NCBI GenBank assembly: GCA_000149265.1
Contig: CH003364.1
Span: forward strand, 1,684,484 to 1,748,483
Direction: 5' to 3'
DNA: 64,000 nucleotides
From: Ciona savignyi
Lineage: Eukaryota > Chordata > Ascidiacea > Phlebobranchia > Cionidae
Under the pieces are notes generated by a model, which had not been told where the DNA came from, did no database searches, and saw only the letters and a program-made list of their open reading frames with translations. Below, one piece after another: positions 11,777 through 22,454 of the stretch. The translations under genes were made by a program, and so were the position numbers. The first letter of the stretch is position 1. The number at the start of each line of letters is the position of its first letter.

Positions 11777-12022
11777 TGGTAACATATAAGCTAACCGGCG
11801 CTGTATAGTTTAAAAAAATAGAATCGGCCACAAAAAAAGATTTTGTCGTTCCGTATGAACAACTCTCGTCCTAGGAATTGCTCGATGCCATGCAGCTTCT
11901 ATTGCCAAGATTTTTAGTTATGCGACCGGCAATTACTTTACATTTACCCAATAATACAAGAATAGCGCAATTGTCGCACCACCCCTGTTGCTGAATTTGC
12001 GCTATTTTAGCATTGTAGCGGT

Positions 12023-12110
12023 TGTCGCGAGGTGATCTGACGGTTGCCCGTGTGTTAACGCCCTTTGCGTTTTCCCATCTACGAAAATAAATATCCTATC
12101 CTAAATTCAG
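12023..12110 (+). repeat. SINE-A 3' body fragment
   Basis: It contains GCGAGGTGATCTGACGGTTG, CCCGTGTG and AATAAATATCCTATCCTA, the 3' part of SINE-A. Confidence 0.8.
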
Positions 12111-12584
12111 TGTTTATTTAACAGCTCTAGAAGTTTTAATTTGCTTTGATAACTTGGTGGTTTGGAAGATGCCTTACCAGCATACATTGCTTGTCCAAAG
12201 AATAATAAATGGACAAAGACAAAATGCCCACCTAAGCAGCAAGTGTCTCATACCCAACCCTAACAGTTTTCAGGGAAATTTCACAAAACAGGGTCTAGGT
12301 AACATGGTATCCTATTTGGGAATAGAAACAACAAAACAATAAGCGACTTTTTCTTTGTCTAAATGTATTTTTACTAAATAATAATGCATCCGAGTGTATA
12401 ACACAGTTATGATACAATGGGGCCTATTAAATAGGCTACAAGTAATAAAAAAACTCTAAATACACAGCACTATAAAATGTGTGGAGCTCGCTATGAACTT
12501 TTGGATGCAAAAACACAAGTATAATAATTTGAGTACCATATAAATGTGCAACATACGTTAGGTCTATCTAAATAGCTTAGTTTG

Positions 12585-12700
12585 TCGCCTTTCAGTTGAA
12601 AGGTTGTGGGATCAAAACCGCTTGTCAGTTGGTCAGTTGTTTTTTGGGCAAGTCACTTAGCGAACATTGCCGGAACCTAGCGGATTAATGGGTAGATCGA
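12585..12700 (+). repeat. SINE-A head fragment beside assembly gap
   Basis: It contains GTCGCCTTTCAGTTGAAAGG, CAGTTGGTCAGTTG and CGGATTAATGGGT. It stops before the gap at 12729. Confidence 0.75.
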
Positions 12701-12728
12701 AAACAGCACAAATCTTAATAATATACAA

Positions 12729-12828
12729 NNNNNNNNNNNNNNNNNNNNNNNNNNNNNNNNNNNNNNNNNNNNNNNNNNNNNNNNNNNNNNNNNNNNNNNN
12801 NNNNNNNNNNNNNNNNNNNNNNNNNNNN
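12729..12828. other. Assembly gap (100 N)
   Basis: Exactly 100 N, a placeholder length, next to a TA microsatellite at 12838. Real length and content are unknown. Confidence 0.99.
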
Positions 12829-13240
12829 AAATTAAATATATATATATATACATGGGAAAAGGGAAGATCTTGGTGGGCCGGATTATTTCATAAATGGTAT
12901 TCAATATCTTAATTACAGGGTAACGTTAAATACAGTCAGCAGGCCGGACGTTGCCCATACATGATATATAGTACAGAAACAGTATCACAATTACAGAAAT
13001 ATGGAACTACAAAAATTCATAAAAATTCTTAACCGACTGTAACAGCGTTTAGTTATTAACCTGTTTTACTATACTATCCAAGCAAAACCTTAATTGCCAA
13101 AATGTTTAGTTCATTTACAGTTGAAGTTAAAAACAAGTTGTGTTCTTAAATAGCGTTATTTCACAGTTTATCACCGAATAAAAAAGGTAAAATTCTGCAT
13201 AGGAAAAATTAAGTTGGGAAAAAATATCATTCATGGTTCA

Positions 13241-13535
13241 TCCAATACATTCCTGAATTTTAGTTTTATAAAAATAAAGAATATCTTTTATCCAATACAC
13301 TCCTGAATTTCAGTTTTTAAAAATAAAAAAATATCGTTCATCCAATACACCCCTGAATTTCAGTTTTATAAAAAGAAAAAATATTGTTCATCCAATACAA
13401 TTCTGAATTTCAGTTTTATAAAAAGAAAAAAATATTGTTCATCCAATACAATCCTGATTTTCAGTTTTATAAAAATAGAGAATATTGTTTATCCAATACA
13501 TTCCGGAGTTTCTGTTTCATAAAAATATTCATCAA
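13241..13535 (-). repeat. 50-bp minisatellite spanning the FucT stop codon and 3' UTR
   Basis: The motif TCCAATACA recurs at 13241, 13291, 13341, 13391, 13442 and 13492, a period of 50-51 bp. The last copy is the coding end of the fucosyltransferase. The others are downstream in its 3' UTR and each keeps a stop codon at the same place. Confidence 0.93.
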
Positions 13536-16500
13536 TACTTAGAATGATCTTCTGTTGACCTTTATAAGATTTTGCCTTCTTACAAAGTCCATCGAGTCTT
13601 AAATCTTTATAAATCGAGTTAAACCAAGTTTTGGTCGGCTCGGGATATTCAAGCCAGTGGAAGTATTCTCTGTAAGCTGAGATGTTCTTGTCCAGATAGT
13701 TTAAATATTCAACTAATTTCGCCGGAGATTCAAAATCATCGGCGTGGATAAATGAACCAGGAGGAGCAAGCTCAATTACGTCGGACTTTCTTGGTCCCCA
13801 CACGACAGGCACCCTTTTGCTTGCTATCCCGTTGTACCAGAATTTCTCTGTGATATAGTCGCGACATCTAGAAATCGATTTTCGTTTTTAGATTAAAAAA
13901 AAAAGTTTTTAATACAATAATTTAGTATATTTTTCTATGTACACCAAATTACATTTCTATATGTATGTGCATCATGGTACATTTTATTGCGTTTTTATAT
14001 AAATTGGATTTTATAGTCCGACAGATTAGATTGGTGGGTTAGAATGTCACCTTTCTGCTTAAGCGTGGTAGGTTTAAAACTGGTCGCTAGCTTGACAGTT
14101 TTGTTCTTTGTTTATGCACTTAATAGACATTGCCAGTACCTAGTGGAATGATGAGCTCTATCAAAACTTAAGAAACATCTGATGAATCTGAATCATACAC
14201 AACAACCACAGTGTAATAACTCCGTTAACCCGATGGTGTGTGTTAAACGGCTCTTGCGTTTTCAAATTCACTGGGATAAACATTAATATCTTATATTATC
14301 CTCTATGCAAGAAAAAAACTTTTCTGTAATATTAAACACTATGTCACCAAATCGAAAAATAAAGCGACTAATTTTCCTACCTGTATGTGTTTTCAAACGC
14401 AAGGTAAAACTTAAAAGAATTTTTTTCCTCTGGCGCCATGGCATCGAATTGATCTCTGTTGTGAAAACATGCTCCATATCTCTGCACTTGCAGCCCAGCA
14501 TCCACCATTTCAGCGACGTATTTCATCCGGCGCACAGCTCCAACAGTGCTACCACAGTTGCTAACCATCCAGAGCTGATAGAATAGAATATCAAAATCAA
14601 CTGTTTTAAAATAACTAAACATGATTAGACAAATAAAACATGTAAAATTTTGCTATTTGTCTGTTTGTTTTCTAGGCGGTTTCCTTAACATTGTGCAGTA
14701 TGCTTTAAAGGCATTTCACTGCACCCATTTTTTTGCGTTTTTTTCATGAGAGTACTATAGGTCACACAAAATACAAAGGCTAGAGAAGTCAAAATAGAAA
14801 TTTCCTAGGAGCAAAATTATGAAAACCAATTCTAATCCTAGGAACAAACGTTAACTCTAGCTTAATTTTAACCCTTTTCCTCTTTTTTTTAAGTTTTCCC
14901 CTTTCCTAGTCCATTGTGACTTGGTGAAATGCAACGTAAATTTAAAATTTCTTGTTTAAAATTTGTACCAATGTTTGTGTTTTTTTACAAAGGCTAAGTG
15001 TGCTAGTTACACCAATATGCTTATTTGGGTTTCCCTTCGATTCCAAAAAGATCAAATTTTAAGTTTACTTCATATTTTTTTTCTACCTAATGCCCGTGAC
15101 AGTCATATCATGTCGCCAAGTTTTTATTATCAAGATTCACTAGACGGTTGTTATTGTTTTGCGGCATGATGAATTATTAACATTTAATAGAAGGTTAGTA
15201 TCTCTGGGACATGAATTATCTAACATATACCAGAAGGTTGTTATTGTTGGGACATAAACACCAATTGTGAGTCTAGTCTTTGAATTTACCTTAGTCTGAC
15301 CGGTTAGGTTAGTCTGGCGGTTTAGTTCGGCTCAATTATACAACACAATGCAATAGCTCCGGTAATCCGAGAGTGGGCGCGAGGTGATCTGACAATTGCC
15401 CGTGTGATAACCCCCTAGGTTTTCACATTCATGGGGATAACCATAAATATCCACCCCAACCTTACAGCAATGTTATGTTTGGTTTCCAGCAATTTGTCAA
15501 TATTTTCCTTTCCACTGTGGTGCTCCAGTAATCCGCGAACCAAATTCGGATCGGCATACGACGACAAAATATCCGAATCTCGCCGGTACGTCATGGTCCA
15601 GTTCATTATCCCATCAAATTGCTTAAAATGTCTATGATGTGTATGGCGTAAGGTAGCCGAACTCTCCATAGTGTTCCAAACAAAGATTTGATCCGGCGAT
15701 CTGGCAATTAGAACCCATTACAATGTCATCTTTTTAGGTAAACTGTACAGATTGAAACACAAATTTTGCACTAAGTTAATATTTCACAGGTAACAAAGTA
15801 CTACTTAAAAACGGGGTTTATCCTAGGACAGTGTACAGGATAAAATAAGTTACCGGTATTCATTTTTATTCCTAAGAATGAGAAAACGCAAGGGGCATTA
15901 ACAAAAGGGCTATCATTATATTACCTATCGCCTCTCGTCCGGTTACCAGAGCTATTGCAATATGTTGTATATGATACATACGTTGATTCAATTTACTGAA
16001 ACCCATTAATCTGCTGGGTTCAGGTAACGTTCGATAAGTGCCTTGTCCAAGGACATAACTGACTAGTTAGTGACCAGTTTCAAACCTGCAACCTGTCGGC
16101 TAAAAGGCAAAGCAATAAACCACTAGACTGTCAGACAAACATACCAGTATCGTTAGTTAACTTACCTCACATATCCATCTAAACCAACTTTTTCATCAAA
16201 TGCAGTAAAATCAAAGAGGACCAATATTGCGTCATTAAACAGACTTCTGTTATATGTCAAAGTACAGTTTCCATATGTTCCAGCACCATACCCTTCCTGA
16301 ATATTACCCCCTGGATGTCTCCATGCTAATATTATTCCTTTCTCTCTGCAAAACAATCTTACTGTTGTTAAATTTACCACTTACTAATGGTATTTGAAGT
16401 AGAATTGCTAAAAACTGGAGTGTGAATCACCAGAATATGTATTTAACTGTTGGCTATACCAAGCAGGTTGTTACCTAACCTGCATAGGCCTATACCGGTA

Positions 16501-17118
16501 TTATATTTAATAAAATTAATCTATACTTTCGTTTCTGCTTAATGTTTTTCTGTGCGTTTAACAAATAAATATGTTTAATTGAGTTCAGTGTGGTCCAACT
16601 GATTGCTTGCGGTTCAGGCAAGGTCCGTAAAGTGCCTTGCCTAAGCCCAAGGGCACAACCAATGAGTTAGCAACCAGTTTCATATCTGCAACCTTTCGGT
16701 TGGAAGGTTTCGTAATAAACCAACAGACTATCATTCGGACTTTTTAATGGGTTACCTAAAAAAAAGCAGCAACATTTTAATAATATACAACATAAGCTTA
16801 GGTAACTGGACCGTGTCCACTAGTTACCAGACAGTAACGTGAATAAATACTTAACCGTTGGTTACAAACCAAACTTCTATTAACATCTATGGACAATTCT
16901 GACATACATGCAAGAAAAATGCTTTAACCATACCTTCGAACTTCACTGAGTTTGGCATTGCTTTCCCGTCTCTTTTGACCGATATCTCGGGTTAAAGGAT
17001 ACAAATTTGGCCTTTTCTCCTTGTCTAGAAGGCAATCGTCATACCAAATTATAATTAAAATTGTAGAAATATATATTATTACCAATAGTACGTTACATTT
17101 ATAGGACTTTGAAATCAT
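13489..17118 (-). CDS. Alpha-1,3-fucosyltransferase, GT10 family
   Basis: Five minus-strand exons are 16934-17118, 16166-16345, 15466-15700, 14381-14574 and 13489-13867 (1173 nt, 390 residues, a usual length for the family). The ATG at 17118 opens a short cytoplasmic tail and a hydrophobic anchor (VLLVIIYISTILIIIWY, about residues 10-26), the expected type II Golgi topology. Exon 3 carries FVWNTMESSAT and FDGIMNWTMTYRRDSDI. Exon 4 carries MVSNCGSTVGAVRRMKYV and FKFYLAFENTY. Exon 5 carries CRDYITEKFWYNG, VPVVWGP and PGSFIHADDF. These are the acceptor and GDP-fucose signature blocks of alpha-1,3-FucTs. The enzyme should move fucose from GDP-fucose to GlcNAc on glycans. I cannot tell Lewis-type specificity. 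Phases 2, 2, 0 and 2 close exactly. The stop codon lies inside a tandem-repeat unit. Confidence 0.94.
14018..14300 (+). repeat. SINE-A copy in FucT intron 4
   Basis: It runs from GATTGGTGGGTTAGAATGTC through AAACTGGTCGCTAGC and GACATTGCC to GGGATAAACATTAATATC. It is diverged but nearly full length, inverted relative to the gene. Confidence 0.82.
15293..15460 (+). repeat. SINE-A copy with internal deletion, abutting the FucT exon 3 donor
   Basis: A short head (GACCGGTTAGGTTAGTCTGG) joins directly to the body CAATAGCTCCGGTAATCCGA and GCGAGGTGATCTGACAATTG, ending GGGGATAACCATAAATATCC. The end lies within about a dozen bases of the donor GT at 15464-15465 on the other strand. Confidence 0.82.
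15858..16135 (-). repeat. SINE-A copy in FucT intron 2
   Basis: Inverse copy: GAATGAGAAAACGCAAGGGG, CGTCCGGTTACCAGAGC, GGGTTCAGGTAACG, GTTTCAAACCTGCAACC and AAACCACTAGAC. Confidence 0.85.
16590..16745 (-). repeat. SINE-A head in FucT intron 1
   Basis: Inverse head only: GCGGTTCAGGCAAGGTCCG, GGGCACAACCAATGAGTTAG and CAACCTTTCGGTTGGAAGG. Confidence 0.8.
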
Positions 17119-17184
17119 ATTTTCCCGTTAAACGTTGAGACGTACAACCAAACAAACGGGTACGTACGGTGGCAGCATAGAGTA

Positions 17185-17186
<2 letters not shown>

Positions 17187-17216
<30 letters not shown>
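17187..17216. repeat. (TA)n microsatellite upstream of FucT
   Basis: A run of about fourteen TA dinucleotides starts about 70 bases upstream of the FucT ATG. A TATA-like role cannot be judged. Confidence 0.9.
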
Positions 17217-17219
<3 letters not shown>

Positions 17220-17518
17220 GACACTCGGCTTTAAGACCCGTTTATACCAAGCGTAGATTGGCATACGGTAGCGACCATAAAAAACAAAGAAATATTCGAC
17301 CAGAAAGTCGAGCTTCGCTACGCCGGGGTTTGCTCATGTAGCAAATTTCATGGGCGTATAAAAAGAGTACATTATAGTATATTTCTATGGCAAAAATGGG
17401 TTGCCATAGATACGGTAAAGTCGTAGTCATTACGTCGTAGTCGTAGTACGATTTCGATAGAAACATAAGAACTTAACGCTAATTTTTACACAGATACTTA
17501 AACTAGATTAAGTATTTG

Positions 17519-17826
17519 TCCGGCCCGATGGTCTAGCGGTTAAGTGCGTCGCCTTTCAATCGAAAGGTTGCAGGTGCGAAACTGGTCGCTAGCTAGTCGG
17601 TTGTGTCCTTGGGCAAGGCACTTTACGGACATTGCCTGAACCCAGCGGATTAATGGGTTCTACCAAATTGAAGGAACGTGTCTATCATATACAACACACT
17701 GCAATAGCTCCGGTAACCCGACGATGGGCGCGAGGTGATCTGACGATTGCCCGTGTGATAACCCCTGGGGTTTTCCCATTCACGGGGATAAACATGAATA
17801 TCCTATCCTCCTATCCTATATCCTAT
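17519..17826 (+). repeat. Best full-length SINE-A copy (tRNA-Glu-like)
   Basis: The head GGCCCGATGGTCTAGCGGTT resembles the A box of tRNA-Glu. It continues with GTGCGTCGCC, GGTTGCAGGTGCGAAACTGG (B-box position), GTTGTGTCCTTGGGCAAGG and CGGATTAATGGGTTC, a body with CAATAGCTCCGGTAACCCGA and CGAGGTGATCTGACGATTG, and a CCTATCCT-type tail. It serves as the reference for about 18 other copies or fragments in the window. Ciona is known to carry tRNA-derived SINEs (Cics-1); identity with that family is likely but unchecked. Confidence 0.88.
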
Positions 17827-18162
17827 CGTTAAACTTACCCACCACAATCGAACAAAAACAAAATTGTATTGCTGCATGCAGTTTACCAGCGAGTAAACAA
17901 ACTGTGCATAAATTTATTAATATTTTACCTATAGATACGAAGATACCTGTAGCCTACAGCCTTTAAACCTCATAAACTGTATTATAAACACATTTATTGG
18001 GTTTTTTAATACATACTATATTTACTGTATTAATTTGCTAAACTTTAGTGATGGGAAATACCAAGCTGTCCGATGAGATTTTCTCTGCGAAATTACAAAA
18101 CACCCTTGTTGTGGACGCGGTTGCCTAAAAGTGCTGTACGCAAACGCGTACATTATTCTACT

Positions 18163-18505
18163 TAAAGCCCTGTTTACACCAAACTTTCGAGCGCAGCGTA
18201 GGCCACTCGGCGTAGCTCGCCGCGCGATTGTTTACACCAAGCGCAGCGTTTGTCGTGAACCGTTGTGTAAATAATCGTTATCATCAAAATGTGAATTAAA
18301 AATCCAAATTAAGTTTAAAGAACCGGTGTGCTGTTAACAACAGCAGGATGCATTCAAACATTTTTACTACCGACACTAAAGGTTTATTTATTATTACACA
18401 TTTTTACATGACTTAAAACCCGTCAACACCAACTTGCGAGCGCAGCGTACTCGGGGTAGCTCGCCGCGCGACTGTTTACACCCGGAGCAGCGTTTGTCGT
18501 CTAGT
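18163..18505. repeat. Two direct G+C-rich repeat blocks
   Basis: Blocks at 18163-18265 and 18411-18505 share CTTAAARCCCGT-like starts, GAGCGCAGCGTA, GGTAGCTCGCCGCGCGA, TGTTTACACC and GCAGCGTTTGTCGT. A related start (GACCCGTTTATACCAAGCG) lies at 17236. They are probably pieces of a DNA transposon family. Confidence 0.6.
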
Positions 18506-18807
18506 GACTAGACCTTATGGGAATTGCCACGTATATATGACAAAGTGGGAAACTCAAAACCATAAAAAAGGACAGAATTTGAATAAAAAAGAAAAAAAGT
18601 CACACTCATCTTCAGATGTAATCTATAAAAAAATAAATGTCCAAGGAATTAAACACTTTAAAAAGTGTTAGTTGCAATTTCTGTACAGTAAAAATTAAAA
18701 AAAAAAACATAGGACACAGTTTTGTAGCAACTAAAACTGCTCTGCACACTGACGAGGTTCGTTAGTCGGGGGAAAAACCTACATAATGGTTTCACGTTGA
18801 GAGCTCT

Positions 18808-18862
18808 TTCTGTGACCTGTAGTGCAGTGTGGGGACAATGCCACTTCCGGGAAAATAAACAT
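18808..18862 (+). promoter_or_regulatory. Conserved upstream block, lectin gene 1
   Basis: A block of about 55 bases (CTGTGACCTGTAGTGCAGTG ... GCCACTTCCGGGAAAATAAA) is almost unchanged upstream of both lectin paralogues, about 270 bases before the start codon. ACTTCCGG is an ETS-type site and TTCCGGGAA fits a STAT-type palindrome. Conservation may also simply reflect the recent duplication. Confidence 0.35.
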
Positions 18863-19120
18863 ACTTTGCTAAACTATATGGTGTATGACCTTATCTTTCT
18901 ATTTAAGTTTACGGACTTCAGCGCAACAAAAGCTTTTTTTAATCAGTGCCAAAGAGATAGCTGTTTAGAGGCAAAATCATTATGGCTGTATTAAATTTCT
19001 ATTTAATCATGCCCCAAGATACTTTTTTGATTTCTAGAACCGAGAGTATATCAATTTCACAAACATTTTTTTTGCAGGTCATGAATAACATTCTTAATAA
19101 CAGCAATAATTTACTTATTC

Positions 19121-21215
19121 ATGGAAACATTTGGTTTATTTGTCGTTTTGCATGGTTTATGCACTGCTGTTTCAGGTAAGGTTTATAAGTAAATATATTT
19201 TGTCGATTTTTAACCACCAAACATTGTACAGTGGGCTTAGCACACCAACAAGGGCAAAATGTAATGCAATCTTATTCAAAATCGAGTACTAAAACGGAAT
19301 TCGTTGGCTACTTGATGTGCTTGAATAGTGAACCCATTTTCGTCGCGGCAACAGTTAAAACCTACCATGAATATATGCCGCACAAATTCAAATCGATAGT
19401 AACCGAATTCAACTCCTCTGGTTTCTGGATTAAATTAGAGCGAACTGACCGGTCTACGAAGTGGAATGAGGCTATCATTTTTGAATGGACGTTGTTTTTT
19501 GAAGGTGGGTTAAGATGCGTTATATCAATATCGATTTTAGTTTTTACGAACATGATTTTGGCTGTAGTAATGGGTTTCCTATGATTCCGAATGAAACACA
19601 TATTTATTTTAGTTCTTTTTTTTCACTTTTTTGCGTAACGATGGTGACAGGCATCTCCGGTCGCCATGTGATTGGCATTAAAGGGTGATCCAATCAAGTT
19701 AAATCTTAGGAATATTAACTAGCTCATAGTTTGCGTAAACTTTTAAAATTTTGAATATAAATAAGTTGCCTACTTTTTAAAATTGTTGGCGTTTTCGGCA
19801 ATATATCCGCATTGTAAAGGGATATTTGCATCAAATTTCTGAAAAAGTTAAACTTGTGCAAGGTTAATCAGAAAATCAGAATTTTAATTAAAATAACCCA
19901 GTTTTCCCCGGAAAATATTCCCAAAATAAAATATGCTTAAACAATAATAAATACGATATTATTAAGCGTACGGAGCACTTTGAAGCTTAAGCTAATATGT
20001 ATTAAATATATTTGCATTTTTTATTGTATTTTTTATGTAGAAAAACGTGAATATTTTATTTATAAAACATGGATACTAAGTTTGTATTGGTAACTCGAGA
20101 ACACATAAGTTTCTGCTTGCATTAACAAACAGAATACACTTTGTATCAGATATATCAACAGTGATTGCGTAACCAGGGAACCCGATCGTTTCTGCATGCA
20201 TAAAAATATAGCGTACACTCAACAGATGGTCAAAAAATAGTGGTGGTTCACACGTGGTTCACACTTTTTGGGATCAAATATATATATTTAGGCATACTAA
20301 TAGATGTGTAAGATAGTTACAATTTATTAAAGCTCAAGTTAAATCAAAAACTTACAAATGATTAACTCGACTTGAGTCTTTTAGTAAATTACGTGGCAAG
20401 TCAATAAATTTATAAAATTACTTATTTCAATTTAACTTATGATCTGACTTCTAAAATCCTAACTTCGACTTTGTCAAATTAACGTAATTATAGCAGTAGG
20501 TCATATTAAATGTTTGTTTAACAGATTACCTGTAAATATTTAATAAGAAACCAGTAGTTAATACAGAATGAATTTTTTTTACATAAAATTAAAATTCATT
20601 TCCCACAGATGACGGTGGCATTGTTCACTCGCGGTTTTTTATTTGGATGCCCGAGTTTGGCAAGAAAGTTAACCATACTCGAGACCAAGCTGCTGAATCG
20701 TGCAAACAAATGGGCGCCTCGCTGGTTGATATTCTGGACAAGAAAATGTATGACGCAGTTTATGATTACGTCAAAATCTTTGTTTCTACATCGCGTGTAC
20801 TTGTTTGGCTGGCGATGAACTTCAACTTAACGGTTTGTGGGAACAATTTTTATATCTCTAATACAATATTGTGCACTCGTAAACAGGCAACGATATTCTC
20901 AATAACTAGCCTTGTCACGTCGATTATAAATTCGCTTAGCTTGAGTCAGTCAGTAGCGACTAAACACACCCCTTATAGATGACATCACCTTATGGAATTT
21001 TGTTTTTGTTTTCCCAGACAGAAGCGATGCTTACCAGCGAAGGCGAGCCAGCTTACAATGGAGATTGGTATCCCAATCGACCGAAATTATCTGAAACCTT
21101 CACCGCCGTAGGAATGATGGTTAGATCTGACGAAAACAACAAAAATATCGGGCTTTGGAACCGCGAACCTGGCCGTTTACTTATTTTCGCACGTTCCCTC
21201 TGTGCAGCGCCGTGA
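19121..21215 (+). CDS. Secreted lectin-like protein 1 (H-type-like plus C-type-lectin-like domain)
   Basis: Four exons are 19121-19175, 19232-19504, 20609-20832 and 21018-21215 (750 nt, 249 residues). Exon 1 is a signal peptide (METFGLFVVLHGLCTAVS). Exon 2 (about residues 19-110) contains FVGYLMCLNSEPIFVAATVK, TEFNSSGFWIKLER and AIIFEWTLFF. The spacing of P-[hydrophobic strand]-V.N.SGF.[VI]-W resembles an H-type lectin domain; this is my inference. Exons 3-4 form a C-type-lectin-like domain: SCKQMGASLVDI, VLVWLAMNF (WIGL-like), GLWNREP and ARSLC. Only the outer Cys pair is left and no EPN/QPD motif is present, so classical calcium-dependent sugar binding is unlikely. Phases 1, 1 and 0 close. 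A candidate poly(A) signal lies at 21385-21390. Confidence 0.85.
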
Positions 21216-21384
21216 ACCATTACCTTCCACCCATGCAACCGTTTTTATGGTTATAAGTTTTCCACTTTTTCATACATACGTGGAAATTCCCACAAGCTCC
21301 AGTGTATTATAATTATTTCAATACTCTTTTAGTTTTAATATTTACCACTTACAAGTTATTTTGAGGTAAATTTTGTCGGCTATC

Positions 21385-21390
21385 AATAAA
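21385..21390 (+). terminator. Poly(A) signal AATAAA for lectin gene 1
   Basis: AATAAA lies 170 bases after the stop codon at 21213-21215. Confidence 0.5.
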
Positions 21391-21737
21391 AATCGACGCC
21401 GGAAATGTTGAACAAACGCTTGCATTTTATAATAGTATATTTTGTTTTTTCGTGTGTTTTTTTTAAATTAAGAGTCGATGCAAACCACACGCGTGTCAGT
21501 TGCACTTACTAACACTTTTAACCAGCGTTTCTGAAATTAACGCTATATAGGGATAAAAATAACAAAAATTAGTGTAATCAATATGCGCTTCCTTTCAAAG
21601 ATATCACACAGTTAAACATAAAATAAAAGCGTCCACTATAAAATTACAATTACCAATTAATCATAATGTATAAAAAAATAATTAAAAGTTTTGTTACATT
21701 AAAATCACTACGTTAGCAGTTTAAAATAGAAGGATAT

Positions 21738-21965
21738 AGGGTATAGGATAGGATATTCATGCTTATCCCCGTTGGGAAAACCAAGGTGGTTAACACACAG
21801 GCAATCGTCAGATCACATCGCGCGCTCCGTCGGATTACCGGAGCTATTACAGTGTGTTGTTATGTCCGACCGGTTAGTCAGGTGGTTTAGTGCGACGCCT
21901 TATTCATGTTTATCCCCGAGAATAAAAATACCAAGGTGGTTAACACACGGGTAATCGTCAGGTCA
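21738..21965 (-). repeat. Chimeric SINE-A copy between the lectin paralogues
   Basis: An inverse body (GATAGGATATTCATGCTTATC ... CGTCGGATTACCGGAGC) is followed by a plus-strand head piece (GACCGGTTAGTCAGGTGG) and then a second inverse tail (TTCATGTTTATCCCCGAG). At least two SINE fragments are joined here. Confidence 0.75.
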
Positions 21966-22241
21966 ACTTGAAGTTCGTTGAGATAACCACCGCAAACGGC
22001 ACCGAAAGAAGAAACAGAAAATTTTACTCCTAAACTTATCCTTTGATTTTTAATTTTCTACCTTCCAATTCAGTTTGCGTTTCGCTGACGAGATTTAGAT
22101 TAAATGGTCACCGTACTTGGTTTCTATTATGCATTTAGTATTTCTGTGCAATATTTCTCGACAATTGTGATATAAATAAAAAGTTAAATATACAAAGTGC
22201 CTATTTGATGTATGTACAGTGTGTAAATATGTAATCAATCG

Positions 22242-22454
22242 CTATACATTTGTTAGGAGAGTGAAAGACTGTTCCTGCCAAACGGCGACAGATTCGTGTC
22301 TCAGCCTGAACGTTATAAGCGGTTTGTCGTTCACTCCGAGGAAGATTGAAATAAATTGCTTCTCCTCTTCAACGAACTCTTGATCTTTCAATAGCCGGCT
22401 ACAACCATGCTTATCATAAAGTCTTCTGGAGTTGTTAGCCAATACGGTTTGCAA
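22242..22454 (-). CDS. Unassigned short reading frame, possible exon or gene relic
   Basis: The frame has 70 codons and a fairly ordinary amino-acid mix (RRLYDKHGCSRLLKDQEF, then FISIFLGVNDKPLITF). An acceptor-like AACTCCAG lies just upstream in the reading direction, so it could be a terminal exon. I do not recognise a family and see no partner exons. It may be chance. Confidence 0.15.
   Translation of the reverse strand: MQTVLANNSRRLYDKHGCSRLLKDQEFVEEEKQFISIFLGVNDKPLITFRLRHESVAVWQEQSFTLLTNV

Larger units (their letters stand above)
10719..11901. mobile_element. Element with ~105-bp terminal inverted repeats
   Basis: The arms at 10719-10832 and 11798-11901 are imperfect inverted copies. 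Both begin TAGAAGCTGCATGGCATCGA and share GGAACGACAAAATC and GGCCGAT. The middle holds a TTAGGG-like degenerate stretch (about 11018-11120), a decayed SINE-A head and a nested hAT MITE. There is no transposase, so this looks like a non-autonomous foldback or MITE-type DNA transposon. Confidence 0.75.
17119..18590. other. Intergenic region between FucT (minus) and lectin pair (plus)
   Basis: These are the divergent 5' flanks of the fucosyltransferase and the first lectin gene. They hold a TA microsatellite, one full SINE-A and G+C-rich duplicated blocks at 18163-18265 and 18411-18505. No gene is visible. Confidence 0.75.

Noticed and set aside
17519..17600. Functional tRNA-Glu gene suggested by the A-box-like GATGGTCTAGCGGTT.
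   Set aside because: The rest does not fold as a tRNA, and the same sequence with its 3' body is repeated many times in the window, so it is a SINE.
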